Source of the DNA: Enhydrobacter sp.
Lineage (GTDB): Bacteria; Pseudomonadota; Alphaproteobacteria; Reyranellales; Reyranellaceae
DNA length: 64,000 nucleotides
Reading direction: 5' to 3'
NCBI GenBank assembly: GCA_025808875.1
Contig: CP075528.1
Span: 682,001-746,000 of the forward strand
Below are positions 18,943-29,892 of the stretch, in pieces. A program made the translations under genes and the position numbers. The notes beneath the pieces are model-generated. The model saw only the letters and a list, made by a program, of their open reading frames with translations, searched no databases and had not been told where the DNA came from. The first letter of the stretch is position 1, and each line of letters starts with the position of its first letter.

Positions 18943-19052
18943 CGAAGCTGCTTTTCGAGACGTCTCTATGGCGCTTCGCTTCACTCGATACCGCTTCGAC
19001 TGCCTCGATCACGGCCGGTTCAACCGCGGCAAAGGAAAAGCCGTACGGCAAC

Positions 19053-19782
19053 CTATCGCACCGCCGCCCATAGGAGCGACAGGCCGGCAGCCAGCATCAC
19101 GCCGTCGAGCAGGCGCGTGAAGGTGTGGACGCTCAGCCGCTCGACGACCAGGCGCGCGGTGTAGTTGCCGGCCATTACCGACGTGCCGCTGATCAGCCCT
19201 TTGACCAGGATGTCGACCGGCAGCGCGCCGAAGGTGTGGAAGGTCGCGGCCTTGCTGACATAGAGCGCCAGCGAGCCCGCCGCCTCGGTGGCGATGAAGG
19301 CTCCCTTCGTCAGGCCGAAGGCGGCAAAGGCCGGTACGCTGAGCGGCCCGGTCGAGACGACGATGCCCGTTAGAAAGCCGATCACGGCGCCGGCGAGAGC
19401 GAGCCCTGCGAAGCCGAGCGTGATGTTGTGCGAGGCGAGCCAGCGCCGGCCCGGGATCATCGCCAAGAAGAAGACGCCCAGCGCCACGTCGACGGCCCGC
19501 TCAGGCAGCACCAGCAGGGTGCGGGCACCGAGCGCCGCGGCGGGAATGCCGCCCGCGGCGTAGGCCGCCGTGGCGCGCCAGTCGACCGCGCGCCACCACG
19601 AGGTGATCTTGGCGACGTTCGACATCAGCGCGACGACGGTCATGATCGGCACCGCCTCGCGCGGCCCGAACACGAAAACCAGGACTGGCAGCAGGATGAT
19701 GGTGGCGCCGGTGCCGACGATGCCGCTGACGATGCCGGCGGCGTAGCCCACCGCCAGCACGAGGAAGTACGTCAGGAGTGGG

Positions 19783-19793
<11 letters not shown>
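19053..19793 (-). CDS. TSUP-family (TauE/SafE) sulfite/anion exporter
   Basis: A 246-aa protein with about eight membrane helices and the family's [20 protein letters not shown] near residue 20 and a repeat-like [17 protein letters not shown] in the second half. TSUP proteins move sulfite, sulfoacetate, taurine-derived or other small anions. The proposed TTG start lies inside the last codons of the B12-dependent methionine synthase gene (11-bp overlap), implying translational coupling with the methionine operon. That context suggests export of a sulfur compound or small organic acid, an inference. Confidence 0.82.
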
Positions 19794-22406
<2,613 letters not shown>

Positions 22407-22410
<4 letters not shown>

Positions 22411-23474
22411 ATGAAACTCGCCGCTTCCATGCCGCTAAGCCGTAGCGCCGGGGGAAGCGCGTGCCACTGGCGCGGCTTGAGACCCTTCACCGCCTCGGCT
22501 ACGGCCTTGATGTGGGCGGGCGTCGTGCCGCAGCAGCCGCCCACGATGTTCAGCCAGCCATTCTCGGCCCAGCCTCGGACCAGCTTGGCGGTCATCGCCG
22601 GCGGCTCGTCGTAGGCGCCGAGCTCGTTGGGCAGGCCGGCGTTGGGATAGACGCAGACCAGCCCGTCGACCTGCGGGTTCAGCGCGCTGACGTAGGGGTG
22701 CAGTTCGGTGGCGCCGAAGCTGCAGTTGAGGCCCATCGTCAGCGGCCGGGCGTGGCGCACCGAATGCCAGAAGGCCTCCACCGTCTGGCCCGACAGGTTG
22801 CGGCCGGCGAGGTCGGTGAGGGTCATCGACACCATCACCGGCACGATCTCGCCCAGCGCCTCGCCCGCCTCGTCGGCGGCGACGATCGCGGCCTTGGCAT
22901 TCAAGGTGTCGAACACCGTCTCGATCAGGATGAAGTCGACGCCGCCTTCCAGCAGGCCGTCGATCTGCTCGCGGTAGATGCCCTTGACCTCGTCGAAGCT
23001 GACGGCGCGGTAGCCCGGGTCGTTGACGTTGGGCGACACCGAGAGGGTCTTGTTGGTCGGCCCGAGCGCGCCGACCACGAAGCGCGGCTTGGCCGGATCC
23101 TTCGCCGTCGCGGCGTCGGCGCAGGCGCGCGTGATCCGCGCCGCGGCGACGTTGATGTCGCGCGCGCGGTCCTGCAGGCCGTAGTCGGCCTGGCTGATGG
23201 CGTTGGCATTGAAGGTGTTGGTCGCCAGCACGTCGGCGCCGGCTTCGATGTAGGCGTTGCAGATCTCGCCGACGATCTCCGGCCGCGTCAGGTTCAGGAG
23301 GTCGTTGTTGCCTTTCTGGTCCTGCGCGAAGTCGCGGCCGCCGCGATAGCCCGACTCGTCGAGCCTGTAGTTCTGGATGGCGGTGCCGTACGGCCCGTCC
23401 TTGATCAGGATGCGTTCGGCGGCGATCTCGCGCAGCAGATCGGCCTTGCCGGCACGGGTGTCGGCGTTTGTCAC
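22407..23474 (-). CDS. Homocysteine-binding module of methionine synthase (split MetH, N part)
   Basis: A 355-aa homocysteine S-methyltransferase domain protein, equal to the first module of MetH. It has DGPYGTAIQ, the NTFNANAIS motif and the zinc ligands: Cys in GLNCSFG and the Cys pair in [12 protein letters not shown]. Start is GTG at 23474, overlapping the metF TGA as GTGA; its own stop overlaps the start of the second MetH protein. The two chains must combine to transfer methyl from methyl-folate to homocysteine. Split MetH is known in Alphaproteobacteria. Confidence 0.93.
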
Positions 23475-24394
23475 GGCTTGCGCACTCCCAGGAGATGGCA
23501 GATCGCGAAGGTGAGATCGGCGCGGTTGAGCGTGTAGAAGTGGAACCGGTCGACGCCCTCGTCGCGCAGCCGGCGGCACAGGTCGCCGGCCACCGTGGCG
23601 GCGATCATGCGGCGCGTCTCGACGTCGTCGTCGAGGCCGTCGAACAGGCTGGCGAGCCAGGCCGGCACCTTGGAGCCGCACAGCCCTGCCATCCGCAGGA
23701 TGCCCTTGAAGTTCGACACCGGCATGACGCCGGGCACGATCGGCACGTCGATCCCGGCGGCGGCGGCGGCGTCGCGAAAGCGCAGGAAGTCGTCGGCCTC
23801 GAAGAAGAACTGGGTGATGCAGCGATCGGCGCCGGCATCGACCTTGCGCTTGAGGTTGTCGAGGTCGGCCTTGGCGTCGGCCGAATCGGGATGCTTCTCC
23901 GGATACCCCGCGACGCTGATCTGGAACTCACCGATCCTCTTCAGCCCCGCCACCAGCGCGGCGGCGTTCTCGTAGCCGCCCGGATGGGCGCGGTACCTGC
24001 CGCCCATCTCGGGCGGCGGATCGCCGCGCAGCGCGACGATGTGGCGGATGCCGGCATCCCAATAGGCGCGCGCGACGTCGTCGATCTCGCCGCAGGTCGC
24101 GCCGACGCAGGTAAGGTGCGCGGCGGCGTCGATGCCGGTCTCGCGCTTCAGCCGCGCCACCGTCTCGTGCGTGCGCTGGCGCGTCGAGCCGCCGGCGCCG
24201 TAGGTGACGGAGAAGAAAGTCGGCCGCAGCGGCGTCAGCCGTGTCACCGTCTCCCACAGCGTGCGCTCGGCCGTCTCGGTCTTGGGCGGCGAGAACTCGA
24301 ACGAGACCTCGAGCCGCTGCGGTGCGCGCGCCGGGAACTCGGCGGCGGCCACGCTGAGCGGGCCGGGAGGGAGCGGGCCCGTGTCGGGACTCAT
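23471..24394 (-). CDS. metF: Methylenetetrahydrofolate reductase
   Basis: A 307-aa FAD-dependent MTHFR making 5-methyl-tetrahydrofolate for MetH. It has FEFSPPKTETAE near residue 32 (substrate/FAD entry), SVTYGAGGSTR, HIVALRGDPP and ADRCITQFFF. The ATG overlaps the stop of the ArsR-methyltransferase gene (ATGA), and its stop overlaps the next start. It sits exactly where a co-regulated methionine-cycle gene is expected. Confidence 0.96.
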   Translation of the reverse strand: MSPDTGPLPPGPLSVAAAEFPARAPQRLEVSFEFSPPKTETAERTLWETVTRLTPLRPTFFSVTYGAGGSTRQRTHETVARLKRETGIDAAAHLTCVGATCGEIDDVARAYWDAGIRHIVALRGDPPPEMGGRYRAHPGGYENAAALVAGLKRIGEFQISVAGYPEKHPDSADAKADLDNLKRKVDAGADRCITQFFFEADDFLRFRDAAAAAGIDVPIVPGVMPVSNFKGILRMAGLCGSKVPAWLASLFDGLDDDVETRRMIAATVAGDLCRRLRDEGVDRFHFYTLNRADLTFAICHLLGVRKP

Positions 24395-25374
24395 CGCGAT
24401 ACTCCTTGGACGGTGAGCGCGGGCGAGCGGGCGGCGCCGGCGCGCGCCGGCAGCTCGCGCTCGCCGCGCCAGATGCCGGTCATGATGCGTCGGCCGGGGA
24501 AGTGCAAGGGCTCGAGCGGCTGCAGGCCGGCGCTCTTCAGCCAGCCCTGCACCTGGTTGTCGGCGAAACCGAGATGGACGTGGGCATGCTCGCGCTTGAG
24601 CTCGACCAGGTCGTGCGGCGAGAAGTCGACCACCAGCACGACGCCGCCCGGCCGCACCACGCGCGCCGCCTCGGCCAGCGCCGCTGCCGGGTCGTCGGCA
24701 TAGTGCAGCACGTGATGGATGGTGACGGCGTCGAAGCTCTCCGCCTCGAAGGGCAGGGCGTACATATCGGCCTGGCGGATCTCGGCATTGTCGATGCCGG
24801 CGCGCGCGAGGTTGGCGCGGGCGAGCGCCAGCATCTCGCGCGACTGGTCGACGCCGACCGCACGCTCGACCTTGGGCGCGAGCACCTCCAGCAGCCGGCC
24901 GGTGCCGGTGCCGATGTCGAGCAGACGGCGTGCGACGGGCGGCAGATGGTGCGCCAGCGCGCGCTCGATCTCGCGGTCGGCGACGTGCAGCGCCCGAAGT
25001 TCGTCCCAGCGCTGGGCGTTGTCGCGGAAGAAGCGGACCGCCGCAGTCTGGCGGCGCTGCAGCAGCCCGTCGAGCCGCGCGCGATCGCCGGCGAGCCGGG
25101 GATGCCTGGCGTCGAGCCGGCGCACGAATTCACGCACCAGCACCGCGTCGTCGCCGCCGCTCACCAGCCGGAAGCGCGTGAATTGCGCTTCGCGAAAGCG
25201 TTCCAGCACGCCGGCCTCGACCAGGAGCTTCAGGTGGCGTGACACGCGCGGCTGGCTTTGGCCGAGGACGTGGACGTAGTCGCTGACGGTCAGATCCTCG
25301 CGCGCCGCCAGCGCTAGGATTCGCAACCGCGTGTCCTCGGCGACCGCCCTTAGGAGCGTCAAAAGATGATCCAT
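24391..25374 (-). CDS. ArsR-type HTH fused to SAM-dependent methyltransferase (SahR-like regulator)
   Basis: A 327-aa fusion. Residues 1-95 form an ArsR winged helix (LRILALAAREDLTV, QPRVSRHLKLLVEAGVLERF as the recognition region). From about 145 a class I methyltransferase follows, with LLDIGTGTGRLLE as motif I and FDAVTIHHVLHYADD further on. It is first in the operon metF-metH-metH-TSUP. ArsR-family SahR proteins are known to sense S-adenosylhomocysteine and control the SAM cycle in Proteobacteria; the methyltransferase fold here may serve as the SAM/SAH sensor. Probably autoregulated through its own promoter. Catalytic activity is unproven. Confidence 0.85.
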   Translation of the reverse strand: MDHLLTLLRAVAEDTRLRILALAAREDLTVSDYVHVLGQSQPRVSRHLKLLVEAGVLERFREAQFTRFRLVSGGDDAVLVREFVRRLDARHPRLAGDRARLDGLLQRRQTAAVRFFRDNAQRWDELRALHVADREIERALAHHLPPVARRLLDIGTGTGRLLEVLAPKVERAVGVDQSREMLALARANLARAGIDNAEIRQADMYALPFEAESFDAVTIHHVLHYADDPAAALAEAARVVRPGGVVLVVDFSPHDLVELKREHAHVHLGFADNQVQGWLKSAGLQPLEPLHFPGRRIMTGIWRGERELPARAGAARSPALTVQGVSR

Positions 25375-25380
25375 GATTTA

Positions 25381-25409
25381 TGAATATAAGCATATCTTTA
25401 TGTTTGCAA
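25381..25409 (-). promoter_or_regulatory. Promoter with AT-rich operator ahead of the methionine-cycle operon
   Basis: On the minus strand TTGCAA (25409-25404) and TATTCA (25386-25381) are spaced 17 bp. Between them lies the half-palindrome ATATaagcATAT (25384-25395), and two TTTATG direct repeats flank it (25377-25382, 25397-25402), a plausible ArsR-family operator. The -10 box ends only 6 bp before the ATG at 25374, so transcription would start on or next to the start codon and the message may be leaderless. No room exists for a riboswitch. Confidence 0.5.
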
Positions 25410-25543
25410 GTCCATTTTGCGCACGGGTGCGGCGGGAATGCCACAAGCCTCGACCGTTTGGGCCTATGCACTTCAAACCGTAGTTTGCGTGTGCAAGACT
25501 GTTACCCAACAGCGGCAAACAGCCGCCCTTCAGGAATGGCCGG

Positions 25544-26362
25544 ATGGTCGGATTTGTCATGCATCGAGTAGTGGCCAAGGCGCGCCGTTCCCTTCTCGTC
25601 GTGGTGGCTTCGGCCGCCCTCGTCGGAGGCTGCGGCTCCTATCAGGACACCGGCACGGCCGACGTCTGGGATCCCATCGAGACGCCCAACCGCTTCATTT
25701 TCTCCATCAACCGCGCCGTCGACATGATCGCCCTCCGGCCGATCACGGTCCTCTATCGCGATTGGGTGCCGGCGCCGGCCCAGAAGGGCCTGACCAACCT
25801 GCTCAACAACCTCGGCGAACCCGTCACCGCCATCAACGAGGTCGTGCAGGGCGATCCCGGCCGCGCCGCCACGACGCTCGCGCGCTTCATCGTGAACTCG
25901 ACGGTCGGCATCGTCGGCATCTTCGACGTGGCGAGCGCCATCGGCCTGCCGCGCACCAAGGAGAGCATGGGCAACACCATCGGCTACTATGCCGGCGTCG
26001 AGCCCGAGAACGGCGGCTTCTATCTGGTGCTGCCGGTGGCCGGCCCGAGCAACGCGCGCGACGGCGTCGGCCTCGTGATCGACACCGCGGTCGATCCGTT
26101 CGGACTGTTCACGGTATTCAACAGCGGCACCGATGCCTGGGAATGGATCGCCGTCGGCGCACGCTATGCCGCCATGGCGGTCGACACGCGCTCGCGCACC
26201 ATGTTCGCGCTCGACGATCTCGAGAAGAACAGCGTCGACTACTACGCGGCGCTGAAATCGGCCTACACCCAGCAACGCGCCGACACCATCCGCGAGAAGC
26301 GGGAGAAGGCGGGCGCGCGGGGCGAATTGAACCGTCGCGACAATCTCGCGTTGGTACGATAG
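25544..26362 (+). CDS. mlaA: MlaA (VacJ) outer-membrane lipoprotein
   Basis: A 272-aa lipoprotein of the Mla system that removes misplaced phospholipids from the outer leaflet of the outer membrane. The lipobox is LVGGC with the lipidated Cys at residue 30. The VacJ domain starts DVWDPIETPNRFIFSINR and includes NNLGEPVTAIN and GLPRTKESMGNTIGYY. Starts at 25544 or the ATG five codons later are both possible. The gene is followed after 34 bp by the periplasmic partner mlaC; the inner-membrane MlaFED genes are not in the window. Confidence 0.93.
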   Translation: MVGFVMHRVVAKARRSLLVVVASAALVGGCGSYQDTGTADVWDPIETPNRFIFSINRAVDMIALRPITVLYRDWVPAPAQKGLTNLLNNLGEPVTAINEVVQGDPGRAATTLARFIVNSTVGIVGIFDVASAIGLPRTKESMGNTIGYYAGVEPENGGFYLVLPVAGPSNARDGVGLVIDTAVDPFGLFTVFNSGTDAWEWIAVGARYAAMAVDTRSRTMFALDDLEKNSVDYYAALKSAYTQQRADTIREKREKAGARGELNRRDNLALVR

Positions 26363-26396
26363 GACTCAAGGCAACTCATTCCGTAGGGAGCGAACG

Positions 26397-27011
26397 GTGC
26401 CTCTGCTCGCTTTTCGTCGTCATGCCGCATGCCTGTTCGTCGCCGGCGCCCTCTGTCTCGCGGCATGGCCGTCGGCGGCCCAGCCGACCGCCGACGATGC
26501 CGCCAGGCTGATCCAGGGCGTGTCGCAGAAGGTCATCGACCTGGTGAAGAGCAAGACCGGCGCGGACCGCCAGGCCGGCATTCGCCAGGTCCTCGAATCG
26601 GAGTTCGACCTGGCCTACATGGGCCGCTCGGCGCTCGGCACGCACTGGGAACGCACGCCCGAGGACCTGCGCGAGCGCTTCCTCAAGGCCGCGGCGGGCG
26701 CGGAGGCGCGCGCCTACAGCGAGCGCTTCGGCCAGTATGGCGGACAGACCCTGGCCCTGGGCCGGGTCGCGAGCCGGCCCAATGGTGTCTTCATGGTCGA
26801 TTCGCGGCTCAACCAGACGAGCGGCGAGCCGATCAAGATCGAATGGGAGGTGCGCGACCGCGGCCAGGGCCTGCGCATCAGCGACGTCAAGATCGAGGGC
26901 GTCAGCATGGTCATGACTAGACGGTCCGATTTCAATTCCTACATCCAGCAGCACGGCGGCAAGGTCGACGCCCTGGTGCAGGAGCTGGAGGCCCGCGGCG
27001 CCCGCCAGTAG
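26397..27011 (+). CDS. mlaC: MlaC-family periplasmic phospholipid-binding protein
   Basis: A 204-aa protein with a Sec signal (FVAGALCLAAWPSAAQ, cleavage near residue 29) and the Tol-Tol-Ttg2 domain: FDLAYMGRSALGTHWERTPE, FGQYGGQTL and IEGVSMVMTRRSDFNSYIQ. It ferries lipid between MlaA at the outer membrane and the inner-membrane ABC complex. The start is GTG with TAGGGAG eight bases ahead. The pairing mlaA-mlaC supports a shared transcript. Confidence 0.9.
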   Translation: MPLLAFRRHAACLFVAGALCLAAWPSAAQPTADDAARLIQGVSQKVIDLVKSKTGADRQAGIRQVLESEFDLAYMGRSALGTHWERTPEDLRERFLKAAAGAEARAYSERFGQYGGQTLALGRVASRPNGVFMVDSRLNQTSGEPIKIEWEVRDRGQGLRISDVKIEGVSMVMTRRSDFNSYIQQHGGKVDALVQELEARGARQ

Positions 27012-27016
27012 CGGAT

Positions 27017-27042
27017 GCCGCCGTCCGGTTTGCGCCGGCGGC
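27017..27042 (+). other. GC-rich hairpin after mlaC
   Basis: GCCGCCG (27017-27023) pairs perfectly with CGGCGGC (27036-27042) across a 12-nt loop, six bases after the mlaC stop. No run of T follows, so it is not a classical terminator; it may stabilise the 3' end of the mla message. Confidence 0.3.
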
Positions 27043-27112
27043 AGGGCAAGCGTAAAATTCGGTCCGGGAGGCGTCTTGTCCGCCCCGGGTTGCCGGGGTC
27101 GAGGAGAGCGCC

Positions 27113-27922
27113 ATGGATAGCGCAGTCGTCAAGAATCCGGCCGAGCACCGCTCGGTCGATCCGGTGTGGACCAGGATCCGCGAGGCCGCCCAGTCGGCCG
27201 CTGCGCGCGAGCCGGTGCTGACCGGCATGTTGCACGCCACGGTGCTCAGCCAGTCGCGCTTCGAGGGCGCGCTGAGCTATCACCTCGCGCGCCTGGTCGG
27301 CACGACCGAGGTGCCGGCGGCGCTGATCCGCCAGATCTTCGAGGAGGCCTTCACCGTCGATCCCGACATCGGCCTCGCCGCGCGCTTCGACATCGTCGCC
27401 GTCACCGACCGCGACCCGGCCTGCACCTCGCATCTCGACCCGCTGCTGTGGTTCAAGGGTTATCATGCGCTGCAGACCTATCGCGCCGCGCACTGGCTGT
27501 GGCTGCAGGGTCGGCACGCGCTCGCCCACTACCTGCAGAGCCGCGCCTCGGCGCTGTTCGGGCTCGACATCCATCCCGGCGCCGTGGTCGGCAAGGGCAT
27601 CTTCATCGACCACGGCACCGGCGTGGTGATCGGCGAGACCGCCGTCGTCGAGGACGGCGTGAGCATGCTGCACGGCGTGACGCTCGGCGGCACCGGCAAG
27701 GAGCGCGGCGATCGCCATCCCAAGGTGCGGCGCGGTGTGCTGTTGGGCGCCGGCGCCAAGGTGCTGGGCAACATCGAGATCGGCGCCTGCGCCAAGATCG
27801 CCGCGGGCTCGGTCGTGCTCGAGCCGGTGCCGGCCGGCTGCACCGCGGCCGGCGTGCCGGCGCGCATCATCGGCTGCGTCGATGTTCCCGAGCCCGCGCT
27901 CGAGATGGACCAGCGAATCTGA
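27113..27922 (+). CDS. cysE: Serine O-acetyltransferase
   Basis: A 269-aa CysE that makes O-acetylserine for cysteine synthesis. The N-terminal helical domain carries LLWFKGYHALQTYRAAHWLW. The left-handed beta-helix has hexapeptide repeats and the active-site HGVTLGGTGKERGDRHP. The C-terminal tail ends MDQRI; the terminal Ile is the residue that docks into cysteine synthase in the classical complex. GAGGAGAGCGCC precedes the ATG. It stands alone and shares no operon with the methionine genes nearby. Confidence 0.95.
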   Translation: MDSAVVKNPAEHRSVDPVWTRIREAAQSAAAREPVLTGMLHATVLSQSRFEGALSYHLARLVGTTEVPAALIRQIFEEAFTVDPDIGLAARFDIVAVTDRDPACTSHLDPLLWFKGYHALQTYRAAHWLWLQGRHALAHYLQSRASALFGLDIHPGAVVGKGIFIDHGTGVVIGETAVVEDGVSMLHGVTLGGTGKERGDRHPKVRRGVLLGAGAKVLGNIEIGACAKIAAGSVVLEPVPAGCTAAGVPARIIGCVDVPEPALEMDQRI

Positions 27923-27934
27923 GGCCCCGCCCGC

Positions 27935-28570
27935 TCAGGCGGCGTGACCGATGAAGACGGCCTTGCGCAGGTGGCGGTCGTTGGCGAGCTGGTCGAGGAC
28001 GAAGCGCGCGACCTCGTCGCGGGTAATGCGAACCAGCCGTGTCTGTGGCGTCACGTCGGTCACGACCTGAAGCGGTGTCGCTCCGGCGGTCGCCGAGAAC
28101 GGCGCCGGCCGCACGATCACCCAGTCGAGGCCCGACTGTCGGATGAGTTGCTCCTGGCGGTCCTTGTCCTCGTAGAGGGGGCGGGTGAACAGCGGATAGA
28201 CGATCCAATCGTAGATCAGGCCGCCATGGCCGCGTGTCTCGCCCGCGCCGACACCCGTGATGGCGACCAGGCGGCGGATGCCTTCGGCCATCATCGCCGG
28301 GATCAGTTTCGCAGTGACGTCGGAGAAGAGGGTCGTCCGTCGTCCGGGCGCCGCACCGAGCGTCATCACGACGGCCTCCCGACCGGCCACGAGGGCCCGA
28401 AGCGCCGCCGCGTCGGTCGGGTCGGCGGCCACGACGTCGACCGCGGCCGGGGCGTCCGCCAGGCGTGCGGCGTCCCGCGTCTGCGCGCGAATCGTGTGGC
28501 CGCGCTCCACGCCCTGAGCCATGAGCCGGCGGCCCACGCTGCCGCTCGCGCCGAGAAGCAGGATGCGCAT
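27935..28570 (-). CDS. NAD(P)-binding SDR-a5/NmrA-like protein
   Basis: A 211-aa atypical short-chain dehydrogenase fold. The dinucleotide site is ILLLGASGSVGRRL (residues 3-16), then AADPTDAAAL and the VITGVGAGETRGHG loop. It resembles biliverdin reductase B/NmrA-type proteins, which bind NADPH and may be sensors or small-molecule reductases. The ATG at 28570 is used because it lies one residue before the Rossmann strand. Convergent with cysE. No specific function can be read. Confidence 0.78.
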   Translation of the reverse strand: MRILLLGASGSVGRRLMAQGVERGHTIRAQTRDAARLADAPAAVDVVAADPTDAAALRALVAGREAVVMTLGAAPGRRTTLFSDVTAKLIPAMMAEGIRRLVAITGVGAGETRGHGGLIYDWIVYPLFTRPLYEDKDRQEQLIRQSGLDWVIVRPAPFSATAGATPLQVVTDVTPQTRLVRITRDEVARFVLDQLANDRHLRKAVFIGHAA

Positions 28571-28662
28571 GGCGTTCAGTTCGGTGTGCAGGACTTCATC
28601 GCCCGGACATCCTATCATCGTCGGGACGGCAAACCCGGGCAAAGAGGAAGAGGATCGGCGCC

Positions 28663-29469
28663 ATGACACACAAGTTCCGCGGCCTCGCGCTGCATACCTG
28701 GACGGTCGACACCACGCCGCTCGCCGGCGCGCTCGAGGCGGCCAGGGCAGGTGGCTTCGACGCCATCGAGCTGCGCCGCGTCGACTTCACGCGCGACCCC
28801 GACGCGATCGGGCTGGTCAGGAAGAGCGGCCTGCCGGTCGCCTGCATGGGCGTCGAGTATGGCTGGGTCTTCTCGCGCAAGGGCGAGGAGCAGGAGCGGC
28901 TGTTCAAGGTGATGCGCGAGACCTGCGAGAACGCCGTGGCGCTCGGCTGCCCCATGCTGATGACCGCCATCGGCCCGGGCGAGGCGAGCCTCGACGACGC
29001 CATTGCCAACATCGCGCGCGCCGGCGCGATCGTGGCGGAACACAAGCTGCGGCTCGCCGTCGAGTACCAGTTCCAGCATCCGGTGATGAAGACGCTCGAG
29101 ATCGTGCGCGACGCGGTGAAGCGGGCCGGCCAGCCGAGCGTCGGCGTGCTGCTCGACGCCTATCACCTGCAGCGCGGCGGCCGGTCGGGCGCCGGCTTCA
29201 GGGACATGCCGGAATCTGAGATCTTCTATGTCCAGTACAGCGACGTGCCCGATGCGCCGCCCAACGGACCGCCGCCCGTCGACCGCCTGCCGCCCGGCAG
29301 GGGGGTCGCCGACTGGTCGGGCCTGTTCCGCCTGCTCGCCGAGAAGAACTACACGGGTTACCTCAGCTACGAGGCGCCCAACCCCGCGCACTGGAACAAG
29401 CCGGCGGCCGACACCGCGCGCGAGGGCGCCCAGGCGACGAAGCAGGCGCTGGCCAAGGCCTTCGGCTAG
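28663..29469 (+). CDS. Sugar phosphate isomerase/epimerase (xylose-isomerase-like TIM barrel)
   Basis: A 268-aa AP endonuclease 2-type TIM barrel. It opens RGLALHTWTVD and contains FDAIELRRVDFT, AVEYQFQHP (a metal-binding Glu), VGVLLDAYHLQRGG (Asp/His ligands) and YVQYSDVPDAPP, with a Glu late in LSYEAPNP. The arrangement fits sugar or inositol isomerases such as IolE/IolI or hydroxypyruvate isomerase relatives. Substrate unknown. It stands alone between two minus-strand units. Confidence 0.8.
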   Translation: MTHKFRGLALHTWTVDTTPLAGALEAARAGGFDAIELRRVDFTRDPDAIGLVRKSGLPVACMGVEYGWVFSRKGEEQERLFKVMRETCENAVALGCPMLMTAIGPGEASLDDAIANIARAGAIVAEHKLRLAVEYQFQHPVMKTLEIVRDAVKRAGQPSVGVLLDAYHLQRGGRSGAGFRDMPESEIFYVQYSDVPDAPPNGPPPVDRLPPGRGVADWSGLFRLLAEKNYTGYLSYEAPNPAHWNKPAADTAREGAQATKQALAKAFG

Positions 29470-29554
29470 CCCATCGTCCGAATGTCGTTCGGCTGAAGGA
29501 CGAGCGCATCTATCCCACCGCTGCGTGACGATTCTTCACTGGCCCGACTTCCGC

Positions 29555-29881
29555 CTATGGATGCGGACCCCAGGGCGCGGCGGTCAGCAGCTTGACCTCC
29601 TGCGTCGCCACCAGCGGGCGGAACTTGACGGCGAAGCCGTCGACGAAGTCGGCATGGGTGCCCAGGCCCGACCAGTGTCTGCGCCGGTCGGCATCGTCGT
29701 CGAACTTCCACAGATGCACGAGCTGGTTGATGGTGCCGGTGTCGGCTTGGAAATAACCGACCAGCTTCCGCGCGAAGCCGCCTTTCTCCAGCGCCGGATA
29801 GCCGAACTGCTGGTAGAGCTTCACCGCCTCGGCCATCTTGCCGACATGCAGCGTGTAGGTGCGGAGTTCGTAGAGCGCCAT
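29555..29881 (-). CDS. NIPSNAP-family protein
   Basis: A 108-aa ferredoxin-like alpha/beta protein of the NIPSNAP family: MALYELRTYTLHVGKM, LVGYFQADTGTINQLVHLW and WGPHP at the end. Function in bacteria is not settled; relatives often sit beside monooxygenase or aromatic-degradation genes. Here it follows the flavin monooxygenase gene by 11 bp in the same direction, so the two probably act together. Confidence 0.82.
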   Translation of the reverse strand: MALYELRTYTLHVGKMAEAVKLYQQFGYPALEKGGFARKLVGYFQADTGTINQLVHLWKFDDDADRRRHWSGLGTHADFVDGFAVKFRPLVATQEVKLLTAAPWGPHP

Positions 29882-29892
29882 GTGTCTTCCCC

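Noticed and set aside
18709..18984. 91-codon minus-strand frame in the 18.6-19.0 kb gap
   Set aside because: No ribosome site, no hydrophobic or motif pattern, and it overlaps a more protein-like frame on the other strand.
25410..25543. SAM-II or SAH riboswitch ahead of the methionine operon
   Set aside because: The likely promoter ends at the start codon, and I could not see a conserved riboswitch core on the minus strand.
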